Shown here piece after piece: positions 35,301-44,845 of a stretch of 64,000 nt of DNA (positions within the stretch are counted from its first letter, which is position 1; each line of letters starts with the position of its first letter). The stretch is from the NCBI RefSeq assembly GCF_932276165.1, contig NC_064006.1:8508501-8572500 (forward strand). The letters run 5' to 3'. The notes beneath the pieces are model-generated. The model had not been told where the DNA came from and did not search any database. It worked only from the letters and a program-made list of their open reading frames with translations. The translations under genes and the position numbers were made by a program. The DNA comes from Plutella xylostella (Eukaryota > Arthropoda > Insecta > Lepidoptera > Plutellidae).

Positions 35301-36579
35301 AGCCAGGATATGCGGTCATAAAATTATGAATTTCATTATCAGACTGGTTTACAATGATGTTATTGTTATTAATTGATATTAAATTTACACCAAATTTTGC
35401 CATAAAATCCCTACCTAAAAGCGGGGGGCCTCCATTTTCAATGACATAGAATTTGATTGGTTTTGACATATTATTATACGTAACAGTTTGACAAAAATAT
35501 CCAAGTGGGGTAAGTTTGTGACCATTGTAAAAACACATTCTAATTGAGCATGGGTTTAAGTTATTTCCCTCAAAGTTTTCACTGTAAAAACTATGTGACA
35601 TGACCGAAATACCAGAACCAGAATCTATTTCCATGCAATATTGTTCATTATTTATTTTAACAGGTAAAGTTATAGGTTCATAATTCTCATACCTCATGTT
35701 AAATAAGCTGCATTCCTTACAGTCCTCACAGGTAGAATCATTCTCCTCCGTTTCTATGTTATTTACCCGTAATTTGCACATTTTACGCAAGTGACCTTTC
35801 ACTCCACATTTTTGGCACTTAAATGACTTAAATCGGCACTTTAGTTCACTATGGTTTTTCAACCCACACACAGAACATCGAGAGACATGTTGGTCGCGCT
35901 GGTCCCCGGGGGCGGCGGCTGCAGGGGCGGCGCGCGGCGGCGGGCGGCGGGGCGCGCCCCCGCGCTCGCTCGCCACGCGGTATACCGGCTCCTGCTGGAT
36001 CACCACGCCGGCTCCATTGGTCACCAACGCCTTTGCCTCTCTAGCACACGCTGCCCGTTCCGCGATCTCCAGCGCCTTCGCGAACGTCAAGTCTGATGAG
36101 TCTTGTTCGAAGAGCCTATCACGTTCTGGCCCCATTCCCAGTCCGAGAACGAAGCGATCCAGAAGCGTTGACTCCAGGGCGGTACCGAAGTTACAGAAGC
36201 TCGCTAGGCCCCTGAGACGTGCCGCCCATTCTCCGAGGGATTCACCTGGGTTCCTTGTGGCCCCGTAGAACTTGGCCTTATCCGCGAATGAGCACTGCTT
36301 GGGTTTAAAATGAGCATCGAGTACTTCAACTAGGTCGTCATAACTCAAACCGTCTACGTCCTTTGGATAAACTAGGTTACGTAATAACCTGTAGGTTTCA
36401 TCCGATAGGTGCGTTATCAACACTGCACTTTTATTTGTAACTTTTACGTCATTTATTTTGAAAAACTGCGTTAATCGACCTTTAAATATCGACCACTCGC
36501 CGGATTTATGGTCGAAAACCGAAATATTTCCCAAAAAAGACATAACTGTTGATATTTTATAACGCGGGTAATCACACAC
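32395..36579 (-). CDS. Gypsy2 gag-pol polyprotein, intact
   Basis: 1394 residues with no stop. Gag (LSDETYRLLRNLVYP, GESLGEWAARLRGLA) is followed by two CCHC knuckles (CSVCGLKNHSELKC, CQKCGVKGHLRKMC). The protease has MEIDSGSGISVM; the reverse transcriptase has KVRIAGDYS, TKIDLSNAYNQF, YGLANAPAIFQ and CWLDDVCV as active site. RNase H has LCVDASPTGLGAYL. The integrase has the zinc pattern HELHKGHLG...CSTC and D,D,E in LHIDYM, VSDNDPK and NGQAENSVK. The tail ends YNLRPRNKV. The real start may be the internal Met of MSFLGN. A live source element is plausible. Confidence 0.93.
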   Translation of the reverse strand: MCDYPRYKISTVMSFLGNISVFDHKSGEWSIFKGRLTQFFKINDVKVTNKSAVLITHLSDETYRLLRNLVYPKDVDGLSYDDLVEVLDAHFKPKQCSFADKAKFYGATRNPGESLGEWAARLRGLASFCNFGTALESTLLDRFVLGLGMGPERDRLFEQDSSDLTFAKALEIAERAACAREAKALVTNGAGVVIQQEPVYRVASERGGAPRRPPPRAAPAAAAPGDQRDQHVSRCSVCGLKNHSELKCRFKSFKCQKCGVKGHLRKMCKLRVNNIETEENDSTCEDCKECSLFNMRYENYEPITLPVKINNEQYCMEIDSGSGISVMSHSFYSENFEGNNLNPCSIRMCFYNGHKLTPLGYFCQTVTYNNMSKPIKFYVIENGGPPLLGRDFMAKFGVNLISINNNNIIVNQSDNEIHNFMTAYPGLWSDGLGKFSQFQIKLRLKENSEPKFFKARSVPFALKDKVDQELERLTDLGILVPTNYSDYATPIVPVLKDNGKVRIAGDYSLTLNKDMYIDKYPMPRIEEVFAKVGGGESYTKIDLSNAYNQFEIEEDSQSLTTINTPRGLFKYTRLVYGLANAPAIFQRTMETLLAGVEGVSCWLDDVCVTGPTREIHLQRLRQVLERLNNAGLKLQKDKCEFFKPSVTYLGYVIDKNGIRTCPKKVAAIMESPAPKSVTEVKRFLGIINYYRNFIPGASTILSPLQNLLRKDAPWTWSDREEQAFQRIKRELASDRVLTHFDPEARLTLCVDASPTGLGAYLAQGEEGHERPLAFASRSLSASERNYSQINKEAAAIIFGVKHFHQYLYGREIPFILKTDHRPLLAIFGKKNGVPVMTASRLQRYAIFLSAYNYDIQYIAGDRNSVADYFSRMPVSDSFVEPEECAGRSLINFIVNETLPISFHDIKKATASDATLKTVIKYLLIGWPKKVKCKNILPYFNCKNDLEIDNGCLMRGHRIIIPQVYRTRMIHELHKGHLGVVKTKSLARTKMWWPGIDGDIQRSVLACSTCSALRPAPPAAPPAPWPRDPAPWTRLHIDYMQFAQRFYLIVVDSHSKWVECLHMCNLSTKSLIQRLKLLFYTFGIPHVIVSDNDPKISNEEFTYFCLSNGIKHITSPIYHPCSNGQAENSVKTCKKMLKCIFETNMNASVEQVNEKLSSYLFEFRNSVHCSTGESPAKLMFGRELRGKLDLIMPPQKQTIVPNVDKADCRQFDIGQKVLARYFVSGKPNWTLGKIINKLGSRMYVVEINDIECRRHADQLRLYHEPIASSESLVPSATAPQVQPRNVTSLSPASVNRKMDLETSGPPTAQPNLDNEPSVDEFHECDSEVVAGPSLESPATPAGAPVAVRGEDARPPHSQLTTAVTDNVTSESQSAATAAPHGPYNLRPRNKVITYK

Positions 36580-36590
36580 TCGTTCGCCAG

Positions 36591-36690
36591 TGTAATAGAC
36601 GGAGCAATGATACGACCGGTTAACTTGGTAACTCGTTTATTACTGACTCGCAGGCCAGTCGCAATTCTTATGCTATCATGGTACATGGCA
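36591..36690 (-). repeat. Gypsy2 5' LTR
   Basis: 100 bp, followed on its outer side by ACCAC and Pao1 sequence. Being identical to its partner implies a recent insertion. Confidence 0.92.
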
Positions 36691-36695
36691 ACCAC

Positions 36696-38500
36696 TCTAC
36701 ATTTTGATGTTTCTTTCTCTTCCTTCATAACTGCATGATGAGGTAAGTATACAGCTGGCTTGTTGATTTCTTCTATAGGTACTTCTTCCATATGCTCCAT
36801 CTCAAGATATTCTTCTATCACTTTTGTGTATTCTTCCTTTAGCTTTTCATTCTTTTCGAAGCGTCTCTCTAGTTGCTTTAGACTTCTCAGAGCTATGTCT
36901 CTCGATCCATTCTGTATTGATAATCTATTCTCTGTTTTAAAAGGCAACTTCACAATGTACCTGCCATCTTCTGTTCTGGAATGATTTGATTCATATATTA
37001 CTTCACATCTTCTCTCTTCTGCGGTTAGGATCTTTTGCTCATGATCATTCAATTCCCACATTTGTTTTAGCATACTGTTTATTTCCAGATCAATCTGATG
37101 GTGCATTACTGTATATTCATCTCTGTGTTCCTCTGAAGTGATGTGCCCGAAGAGAATCCACCCAAGGCTGGTATTTTGAGCACTAGGGGTGCCTGGGGGA
37201 CCCTTGATAATCTCGCCTTTCATAATTGCGGCACACACTTCTACACCCAGCAGCATGTCTACAGGTCCAGGTTGGTTGAAGTCGGGGTCAGCTAAAGCTA
37301 TACCATGGATGTGTGACCAGGTGCGTTCAGAGATAACTCTCGTTGGTAATTGTGATGTTAAACGCGTAGGCATTACATAAACTTTCAATTTGAGGCTGAA
37401 TTTGTTATCTTGGCTTGAAAGAACCTCAATTTGAGCTACGTGTTTGACTGTTGTCTTTGTTGTGCCGACGCCAGTGATTGTACCATTGCAGGGTATCCTC
37501 TTCAGCTTAAGTAACTGGGCGGCCCTCTCACTAATAAAACTTGCTTGTGATCCATTGTCGATTAGTGCTCTTAACATGGTGACACGTCCTGATGATTCAT
37601 CTCTCACTGGTACTAGGGCTGTAGCCAGGAGCGCAGTAGACGTGTTGGTTGCTATGTTGGTTGATAACTCTGAGACTGGTTCATTGATGTTGTTGTTCCC
37701 GTTGGTAGCTGTATCATGGTGACATTCCACATTGTTTGGTTGATAGGTCTCATGCAGTAGCGTGTGATGACGCTTCTTACATACTCGGCAGAACATTCTG
37801 AGTCGACATCTAAAAGCTGAATGTCCTGGGGCCAAACAATTGAAACATAGTTGATTGCTTTTCACGAACTCGCATCTCTCTCTTGGTACCTTTGATATGA
37901 ACTCTCTACAATGACATAAGGTGTGGTTTTCTTTGCACATTGAGCAGCATTTCTCCTTGTTGTTATAGTTATTGTTACTGTTGGTGTCCGTAGAAACATG
38001 AACTTTGTATTCTCTTTCTCTGTTTTGGCTCTGTGTTATCTTCTGTCTCTGTGGTGGGTTAACTAGCTCCAGTGTTCGATATTTCGTTTCTAAGAATCTT
38101 GATAACTCCGTCCACTTAGGTAGTTCTGCGCTGTTTCCATTGAATGCTGATTGTTCCCATTCTTGATGTGACTCTGGATCCAACTTCTGAATGACCAGAA
38201 ATATGATGACTGGATCCCAAGAATCAGTTGATATGCTTAGGTTTCTCAGGCTGTTTAGACAATCATTAGTTGTGTCTAACAGTGAACGAATGTTGTCAGC
38301 TGTAGGTGCAGAGATCTTCCTTTGGTTAAATAATCGCTTCAACACAGAGTTGGTAATAAGTCTCATATTGTTGTATCGTTCTTGTAACAGTTTCCACGCT
38401 GGTTCGTAATTGCATTCTACAACTTGCATGTGCTTCAGTAACGACTCTGGTTCTCCTTTGATGCTACTCTTCAAGTAGTGTAACTTTTGGACATTGCTAA
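36696..38500 (-). pseudogene. Pao1 gag C-terminus, zinc knuckle, protease and start of RT
   Basis: Begins with LSNVQKLHYLKSSIKGEP (typical Pao gag). Cys/His knuckles follow: CSMCKENHTLCHC, CFNCLAPGHSAFRC and CRVCKKRHHTLLH. The protease is RALIDNGSQASFIS. A connection with ILFGHITSEE then leads to the start of RT at SKCRVV, where Gypsy2 is inserted. The open frame (36471-38540) runs into LINE-B tail sequence at its start and Gypsy2 LTR at its end. Confidence 0.87.
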
Positions 38501-39069
38501 GTAATAATAATAATAATAATAATAAATATACTTTATTCATGCTAACAGAGTTAAATTCAACTTAAAATTAGAAACTTATTATAAGTCATGCATGAAGTAA
38601 CATAATCTGAAGGAATAATTATTTGATATGTCGAACTGTTGTCCTTACTAGGTTAGTGAATAACCTGTATAAAGGACATCAGTGCCACACCCAGACGAAG
38701 AATACTTAAATTATGTTATTTCAAATATAATAACGTAATTAAGTAGACACATTGTAAAGAGATACAGTTTCGAATTTCATTATAAAATGTGTAATTAAAG
38801 CTATATACGAGTAAAGTAAAGTAATAATAGATACCCAATTTGATGGGAACATAATAAGAAAAATACATAGGTAGGTAATTTAGGGAATACTAGGTAATAA
38901 TCGTATACAGCAACTTAGTAATTATCTGAATATAATAAAGTCATAAAGTAGATTTTAGTCTATTTAATTTAGTTTCACATTTGCGAGTGTCTCATACATA
39001 TACTTTTGCAAAACTACGGTAATGAGACAATAACGATAAATATACATATTTTCTTTATTTACGTAGGTA

Positions 39070-42000
39070 TTACGATATAGTCTGTAAAATTTCTTCAGTT
39101 TCAAAGTATGTTAGATTTTTTAGGAATTTAGTTATAATAGTTTTACATTCGTAATGAGTTAAATCAATTAAAGGAGAGCGTGAACTTAGTTTATTATATA
39201 GAAAAGGACCAAGGAACAGGAAAAAACGTTTAGTAAAGGCAAAGTTGGTACGTGGTATCGTACATACTTTGTCTTTGCGTCTCTTTGTTATTTTAGCGAA
39301 GGGAGTGTTGCGATGTTGGAGAAGTATAGTTTGTAAGATAAAGAGTTGTCTAACCGTCAAGACGTCGCAGTCTTTATACAACTGAGCTGTAGGGTACAGA
39401 AAAGGCCTGAATGTTGCGACTTTCAAAATTGCTCGTTGAGCCACTCCGAGAGGTTTTAGTGTGGTTTTTGCTGAGCCACCCCAACAGGTAATACAGTACG
39501 AGACAATTGACTCTACTAAGGCCTGGTACACTTTCCTGACGATAGAACCATTAGCCACGTGACGTAAGGTCTTAAAAATATAAATGAGCTTGCGCACTCT
39601 ACTTGTTAAAAGTTCAATATGGACATTAAAATTAAGATGACGGTCAAGAGTAATACCTAAATATTTTATAGTGGGGGTTGGATTTATTAATGGACATGCG
39701 CAAGTTTCATTGACATCACAGGAGTGGGCATAGAGGAGGATGGGGGACTCTGGCTGAGAGGACGGGCGTAGGGAATAGGTTATGAATTTTGTTTTGGAGG
39801 TGTTCAGTGTTAATGTGTGAGATGAAAGCAATTTATAGATGGAATTAAATCCTGTCTGAGCTATATCCTGAAGATCGATCCATGTGTCTGAATAGAATGT
39901 AACAGCGGTATCGTCTGCGAATGATATGATATTACCATTTGCTACATCTAGGTTACAGAGGTCATTGATAAAAACCAAGAACAGTGTTGGCCCCAGGATA
40001 CTGCCCTGGGGAACGCCGTAGGCTATTTGTTGTTCATCACTAAGGTGATTACCAATTTTGACAATTTGAGTACGTCCAGTAAGATAGCTATGAAAAAGAT
40101 CCAACTGGCGACCTCTTATACCATATCTATCAAGTTTGGATAGAAGGGTCGGGATGGGGACTGTATCGAATGCCTTAGCGAGGTCTAGAAATATTGTAAG
40201 TACTTTTTTATGCTGATTAAGTTTGTCTACGATGAAGGTTGTCAGGTTGATCGTTGCATGTGCTGTAGATTTTTTACTTCTGAACCCGAACTGTCGGTCA
40301 GAGATGATTTTATATTGTTCAAGGTAGTCTGTAAGTCTTTTATTCAGTAAACGTTCTAGAATCTTAGACATTGATGTGAGAACTGCAATAGGGCGATAAT
40401 TGTTGACAGATTCCCCATCCCCACCCTTGTAAATAGGATGTATAATCGCTTTTTTAAAGGAAGACGGAAATATGCCTTTTTCGAAGCAGAGATTAAAGAT
40501 ATGGCTCAAAATTGTTGCAAGAATTAAGGAGTAACGTTTGATGATTGTAGTAGAGATTCCATCCCATCCAGTAGCTACATTATTTTTTAAGGAGTTTATG
40601 ATTGAAAGGACCTCGTCAGGGTCAGTGTTGACTAAGGCAAATGAACTTAAATTAGTGGGGGAATCGGGGATAGGTTTATCAAAAATAGCACCTTTGGGAT
40701 GAGAAATTTTATCAGCCAGCTCCTTTCCTATATTTACAAAGAAATTATTAACTAAATTACAGGATTCTTTGGGAGAAGATGTGGTGGAAATTAGTTGAGA
40801 TGAGGAATGTTTACTCTTGCATGTGTTGGTTATTTTCTGAATAGCCTTCCATAAAAGTCTAGAATCTTTACCAGCTTTGTCTATTTCCAAAGCGTCATAT
40901 TGTCTTTTTGCTTTCTTTATTATTTTATTACAAAAGTTTCTGTATCGTGTATATGTCTGCTTTAATATTAAGTTTTCCGGAGATTTTCTTAACTTTTTAT
41001 GAAGAGAGTCTCTATTTTTTATACACCTTACAAGCCCCGGAGTAATCCAGGGTTTGAGTATCTTTTTTCGTTTTGATAAGTTTATTGTTGTACAATTATT
41101 GTGGATAGCTTCTGACAACAGTGACTCCAGTGATTTCATAGCAATATCTGGCTCAGTAATTTTATAAATTTCACTGAACTTTAATTTATTTATATCAATA
41201 TCTAATGACTTATAGTCTATTTTGGTTATACTAGTAATGGCGCCTGGATGACGCTGTTTAAGTGGTAGGCAAACAAGTGTTGAGAAATGGTCAGTGACTG
41301 TGGACTCGTAAACAAGTGTAGTAGCAGTGGATTTTGAGCGGAGTAGTACGTGATCTAAGCAACTAGTATCTCTTGTGGGGATTGTGTAACATGGAAGGAA
41401 GCCATGATATGCTAAGTGGTTGAGATAGTAATGCGCACGGGTGTCGAGGGATGAAGGTTTTATATCTATGTTTAGATCCCCCGTTAATATAACATTTTTA
41501 AAGTTAGATACTGACTTTAGGATTGTATCTAGGCAAGAAAGAAAATTATCTATACAGTCTATGGATGGGGATCGATAAACGCAAATGATGGCTGTAGTTT
41601 GAGAATGTTTTAAAATTAGTCCTGTGGCTGTACCTTTGAAATCAGGCTCCTCCCATGAGATTAAGAGGTCCTTCTTGACGTATACCACAACCCCGTCGTT
41701 TTGGTTGAGGTTTTTGTTTGTAGATATAGGTAGAGAGTAGTCTTGTATAGTAGGAAGTAAAGCGTTAGATGCGCATAAAAGCCAGCATTCGGTAAGAACA
41801 ACTACGTCACTGTCAAAAGAGATTCTATCGGTGAGCGTTTCGAAGCTTGAAAAATTACAATTTATAGAGCGAATGTTTTGAGTTAATATTTTTAAATAAT
41901 GATTAGGGTTTGTGAGGTGTAGGGCATGCAATACCGCAATACCGGTATTGGTAACACCGGGATCCCGGACAAAATCCACGCTTTTTTCAATACCGGTATT

Positions 42001-42497
42001 GAAAGTTAATACCGGTATTGAAGTAATACCGGAATCGGTCATTTTTAGGCTATAAATCAAACGATTAAGATATAGTTGGCCTTGTGCTCCTATATACTAT
42101 GATAGTGCACTTGATTTCAACCGTTACATGCGGTTTTTGGCCTTTAAAAACCTACTAGTTGTCCATGCGTTCTAAAATTTTAACTCTAATACTCAATTGT
42201 CGTAAAAAATATGACTTAATACAGGATTTGATTGCTTTTTCTTGTTGTATTTTGCCCGATACGACCTTTAAACAAAATATATGTCATTTATAACAAGGAA
42301 GTCTAATACCGGTATTAATAACGGGATCCCGGTATTGAGTTCTAATACCGGAACTCAATACCGGTATTGAAAATATTACGGGTATTGCATGCCCTAGTGA
42401 GGTGTGACTCTGATTGTTCAGGCGCACAAACAAAAGTGTCTGATACAGAAACATTATCAATATCATTTAGTACATTTGTAATATTATCAGTAGCCAT
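39070..42497 (-). CDS. LINE-B ORF2: endonuclease and reverse transcriptase, split by a MITE
   Basis: The true start is probably ATG 42497 (MATDNITNVLND); the first 31 codons then meet the hAT2 insertion at 42404. Downstream, endonuclease motifs are TQNIRSINCNF, VLTECWL, LNQNDGVVVYV, LTGDLNIDI and VTDHFSTLV; RT motifs are NYRPIAVLTS, FLDLAKAFDTVP, GVPQGSILGP and FADDTAVTF. The end, KFLKNLTYFETEEILQT, parallels LINE-C. The open frame that begins at 42060 gains a false N-terminus from MITE sequence. Confidence 0.9.
41912..42404. mobile_element. hAT2: hAT-like MITE, 477 bp, TSD GTGAGGTG
   Basis: GTGAGGTG flanks it (41912-41919, 42397-42404). Ends are TAGGGCATGCAATACC and GGTATTGCATGCCCTA, again 5'-YARNG. 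Internal to the ends are repeated palindromic ATACCGGTATT units (at least four) and CGGGATCCCGG. The AT-rich centre has no coding capacity. It shares with hAT1 the design of dense short motifs just inside the ends. Confidence 0.9.
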
Positions 42498-42786
42498 CGG
42501 TAACAAAAAGATTTAGGGAAAAATAGCGAAAGGAAACACATAATGGTCGGAATTTTGTAGGGATGTAGCTGGTATGTTATCTAAAATTAAATAATTCCTG
42601 TAGAATGAAGCAATTTTATTCATATCACAATACAGTACTTGATCGTAATTATAGTTTTTTGTAGTTTTGCAGTTGCATAAGTAAGGACATTGTATGAGAC
42701 CTGAGTAGAGATAAAGTATAACTAAAGTTAAAAATGCATGCATAAAAACTAAAATATAAAGACCATTATTTTTAGGATCGCATAAA

Positions 42787-44283
42787 CTACGCTCCAGTAT
42801 TTTTTGTTGACAACTGTTTAAGATGGTATTCGTCCTTAACAATAATGTGAGGACCGTCCTTGTCTCTACGTAAAAGAATGCGTCCATTAGATACCCAACA
42901 AAATGCGTAGTTTTCAGCTTTCGCAAGAGCCCTGGCGAGAAAGTACAGTCTCTTGGTTGTTTTAGTTAGCTGTTCAGCTACGTAGATAGGTGTTTTTGGT
43001 GATCCTAGTCCTAGGTGTGACGAATTCAGCTTGTCTCTACCGTTTGCCTTGTTAAACTCTTTCGTACTATTTAGGATCTGGCTTTTGATTAAGGTATTTG
43101 AAAACTCCACTGTTACAGCTGAAACTTGGGTTTCTCTTTTCGAAGGCTGACGTGACACGTCTCTGATATCGTGAGGTTGAAGGGCGACGTTGAGAGTTTG
43201 TGCGAGTGTTTTTATAATATAAAACAGGCTTTCCTTAGTTTCAGTGGGTCGCTTAGGAACGTTGCGTATCTCGATTGACGATTTAACAAGATTCTTGTCC
43301 AAGGCTTCCAGCTTGTCTTCAATCGTGCAGACCTGAGTAGCTATTTCGTTACGTTGTGACTCCAGACCTGAAATCTGTGCTTCTAAGGACGTTAATTGGC
43401 TAGACATTGAATTCATTGCTACCTCAATATCCTTATTAGTATCTTTGACGGTAGAGAATTGGTTTTTCATATCCAACATATGCTTTTCCAGGTTGTCCAT
43501 TCTAGTATTTTGTGCGGAAACCAACTCTTTTATCATGTCTTTCATATCTTTTTTGAATTCAGAAAGCTCGTCCGCTAGTTCGTCGCTGGCCACTTCACGG
43601 CGCCGCTTAATTCTTTGAGGAAGATGTTTCTGGGATTCGGGAGATAGTAACGGCATAGTATCCATGTATTGTGGCTTTCGAACGTCCTCCAAACTACGGG
43701 ACTCGTTAAGCGCAACGGTGTTGGTTCGAAGCAAGTTGTTAGGAGGTGTTCTTTGCATAACATTCTGGGTCGACATATTAGCAAAGTATAGAGTTTTTGC
43801 AACAGTGCGATTATCAATTGAGTGTGTGTACATTGTAACATTGTTGTCTACTAATGATGTAAACAAATCCTTGAAGGCCGGGAACTCTTCGTAAGACCCT
43901 GTGAATGTAGGCAGCTGTATCCTTGGTAGCTTGACCGACGCGTCAGCGGCCTCCATGTTGCTGCTGGCTGCGCCTGCTGACTGCCGGCTGGTGGCTGACG
44001 GCGAGCACTCGGATAATAAGTCAGTCAAATCCGCTTGTAAACCCAAGTATAATTCTTCAACTTCGTAGTACTCGTCGTTTGCAAAGTACGGGTAATTTTG
44101 TCTATTTTGTTTAGGTACTTTTCTAGTTAGGGCCAAATGTGCATTCGTAAAGTCTCGCCAATATTCTTGAATAGTTTGTAGTCTCACGGTAATGTAACCT
44201 TTCGTAAGCCTAGCCTTAGGACATTTCTTAAAGTTAACTAACACTTTTTGTAACATTGATATTTTATCTTCTAAAATTTGCAA
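42787..44283 (-). CDS. Chimeric ORF: Pao1 gag N-terminus fused to LINE-B ORF1
   Basis: One uninterrupted 498-residue frame. Residues 1 to about 146 are Pao1 gag (NYPYFANDEYYEVEELYLGL, PRIQLPTFTGSYEEFPAF; DUF1759-like) down to FTSLVDNN. From about residue 150 it is LINE-B ORF1: a serine/proline linker, KRRREVASDELADELSEF, a long coiled coil (about 230-320, LEKHMLDMKNQF, LEAQISGLESQ), and an RRM-like/C-terminal domain with KRLYFLARALAKAENYAFCW. The natural ORF1 start is probably MYTHSID or MSTQNV inside. Whether the fusion is expressed is unknown; the Pao1 5' LTR lies about 380 bp upstream. Confidence 0.85.
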   Translation of the reverse strand: MQILEDKISMLQKVLVNFKKCPKARLTKGYITVRLQTIQEYWRDFTNAHLALTRKVPKQNRQNYPYFANDEYYEVEELYLGLQADLTDLLSECSPSATSRQSAGAASSNMEAADASVKLPRIQLPTFTGSYEEFPAFKDLFTSLVDNNVTMYTHSIDNRTVAKTLYFANMSTQNVMQRTPPNNLLRTNTVALNESRSLEDVRKPQYMDTMPLLSPESQKHLPQRIKRRREVASDELADELSEFKKDMKDMIKELVSAQNTRMDNLEKHMLDMKNQFSTVKDTNKDIEVAMNSMSSQLTSLEAQISGLESQRNEIATQVCTIEDKLEALDKNLVKSSIEIRNVPKRPTETKESLFYIIKTLAQTLNVALQPHDIRDVSRQPSKRETQVSAVTVEFSNTLIKSQILNSTKEFNKANGRDKLNSSHLGLGSPKTPIYVAEQLTKTTKRLYFLARALAKAENYAFCWVSNGRILLRRDKDGPHIIVKDEYHLKQLSTKNTGA

Positions 44284-44666
44284 TAGGTAGTTCCTTTTCC
44301 GCTTCCATTTTGCTTAAACAATATATTTACGTTTGATAGTTCTAAGTGTTAAGTAGGTATATCGCACTATTTTAATGTTCAACACGTTCACAAAGTCAAT
44401 TCTTATAATAGTTATTCACTTAGCGTTCATACACACTTTGATTAGGTATTTAGTTCTTTAGGTTTCGTTTTTAAGCACTGGTTAGTCCATAAGTTAACAC
44501 ACTTTAAATTAATGTCCACACTTGCATTACTTTAATTTTATTTGAAATTAACACTTGTTTTCTCGACTTCACTCGACGGTAGATAAGAATTCTTTTGTTC
44601 TCAGCCGGGCTGGTTACCGGCGAATTTGTAGTAAACAACTTTGATTCGGCTCGATAACGACCATTA
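44284..44666 (-). other. Pao1 5' untranslated region
   Basis: About 380 bp between the 5' LTR and the gag start, AT-rich, no ORF. Confidence 0.5.
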
Positions 44667-44780
44667 TGTGGGTGCTGATTAGGTTGATTTTACTATGTCT
44701 CTGTATTTTAAAGGTGAGAAATGATGAGCAGCGTGCGTTGTTACTGATGGTTTATTTGCTACTAGAAAATGAACTCAACA
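44667..44780 (-). repeat. Pao1 5' LTR
   Basis: 114 bp TGTGGG...CAACA, without the Harbinger MITE, followed by GATGG and the second half of the split MITE. On the minus strand the bases just inside (TAATGGTCGTTATCGAG) are in the primer-binding position. Confidence 0.9.
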
Positions 44781-44845
44781 GATGGATAGGCGGTTTCAGA
44801 TTGACAAGGTACAAAAGTGTATAGCTACTTATGCAGCTGACTGTA

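Larger units (their letters stand above)
32215..36695 (-). mobile_element. Gypsy2: Mag-like Ty3/Gypsy element, 4471 bp, apparently intact
   Basis: LTRs are 100 bp (32220-32319 and 36591-36690), TGTAATAGACGG...ACATGGCA, identical to each other by eye. TSD is ACCAC on both sides (32215-32219, 36691-36695). Very short LTRs, about 4.5 kb length and one long gag-pol ORF fit the Mag lineage first known from Bombyx. On the minus strand, AAGGGAGGAG beside the left LTR is a good polypurine tract, and CTGGCGAACGAG beside the right LTR is the primer-site position. It was inserted into Pao1 between the codons for CRVV and FNAS. Confidence 0.93.
38502..43842 (-). mobile_element. LINE-B: CR1-group non-LTR retrotransposon in Pao1 gag
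   Basis: The 3' tail on the minus strand is (TTA)n (38502-38525). ORF2 ends at 39070 and begins at 42497, ORF1 ends at 42787, and the 5' junction is near 43842, where Pao1 gag codons stop. Native length is about 4.85 kb after removing a 477 bp hAT-like MITE. Short TTAC-like duplication possible. Its ORFs are otherwise open, so with the MITE absent it would be a coding-complete copy. Same lineage as LINE-C at 1150-5155. Confidence 0.87.
14014..44785 (-). mobile_element. Pao1: BEL/Pao LTR retrotransposon, about 6 kb expanded to 30.8 kb by insertions
   Basis: Flanked by GATGG (14014-14018 and 44781-44785). LTRs are 115 bp (left, after removing a MITE) and 114 bp (right), both TGTGGG...CAACA. 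Read on the minus strand the order is 5' LTR, gag, CCHC knuckle, protease, reverse transcriptase, RNase H, integrase, polypurine tract, 3' LTR. Coding segments: 44283-43845, 38500-36696, 32214-32025, 17630-14961. Four large or small insertions separate them: LINE-B, Gypsy2, Gypsy1 and a Harbinger MITE. Removing these leaves about 6 kb, normal for the family. An internal deletion with frame change lies near 17440, just after the FMDD box, so the element is dead even without the insertions. Confidence 0.9.
13943..44845. mobile_element. About 93 bp TA-flanked MITE split by the Pao insertion
   Basis: The left half begins TACGGTCAGCTGCATAAG at 13943 and the right half ends CTTATGCAGCTGACTGTA at 44845. 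The same termini bound a complete copy at 47152-47244. The Pao element with its GATGG duplication sits inside, so this MITE is the oldest resolvable layer of the complex. Confidence 0.75.

Noticed and set aside
36471..38540. A 689-residue stand-alone gene
   Set aside because: It is Pao1 gag-protease with LINE tail codons at its start and Gypsy2 LTR codons at its end.
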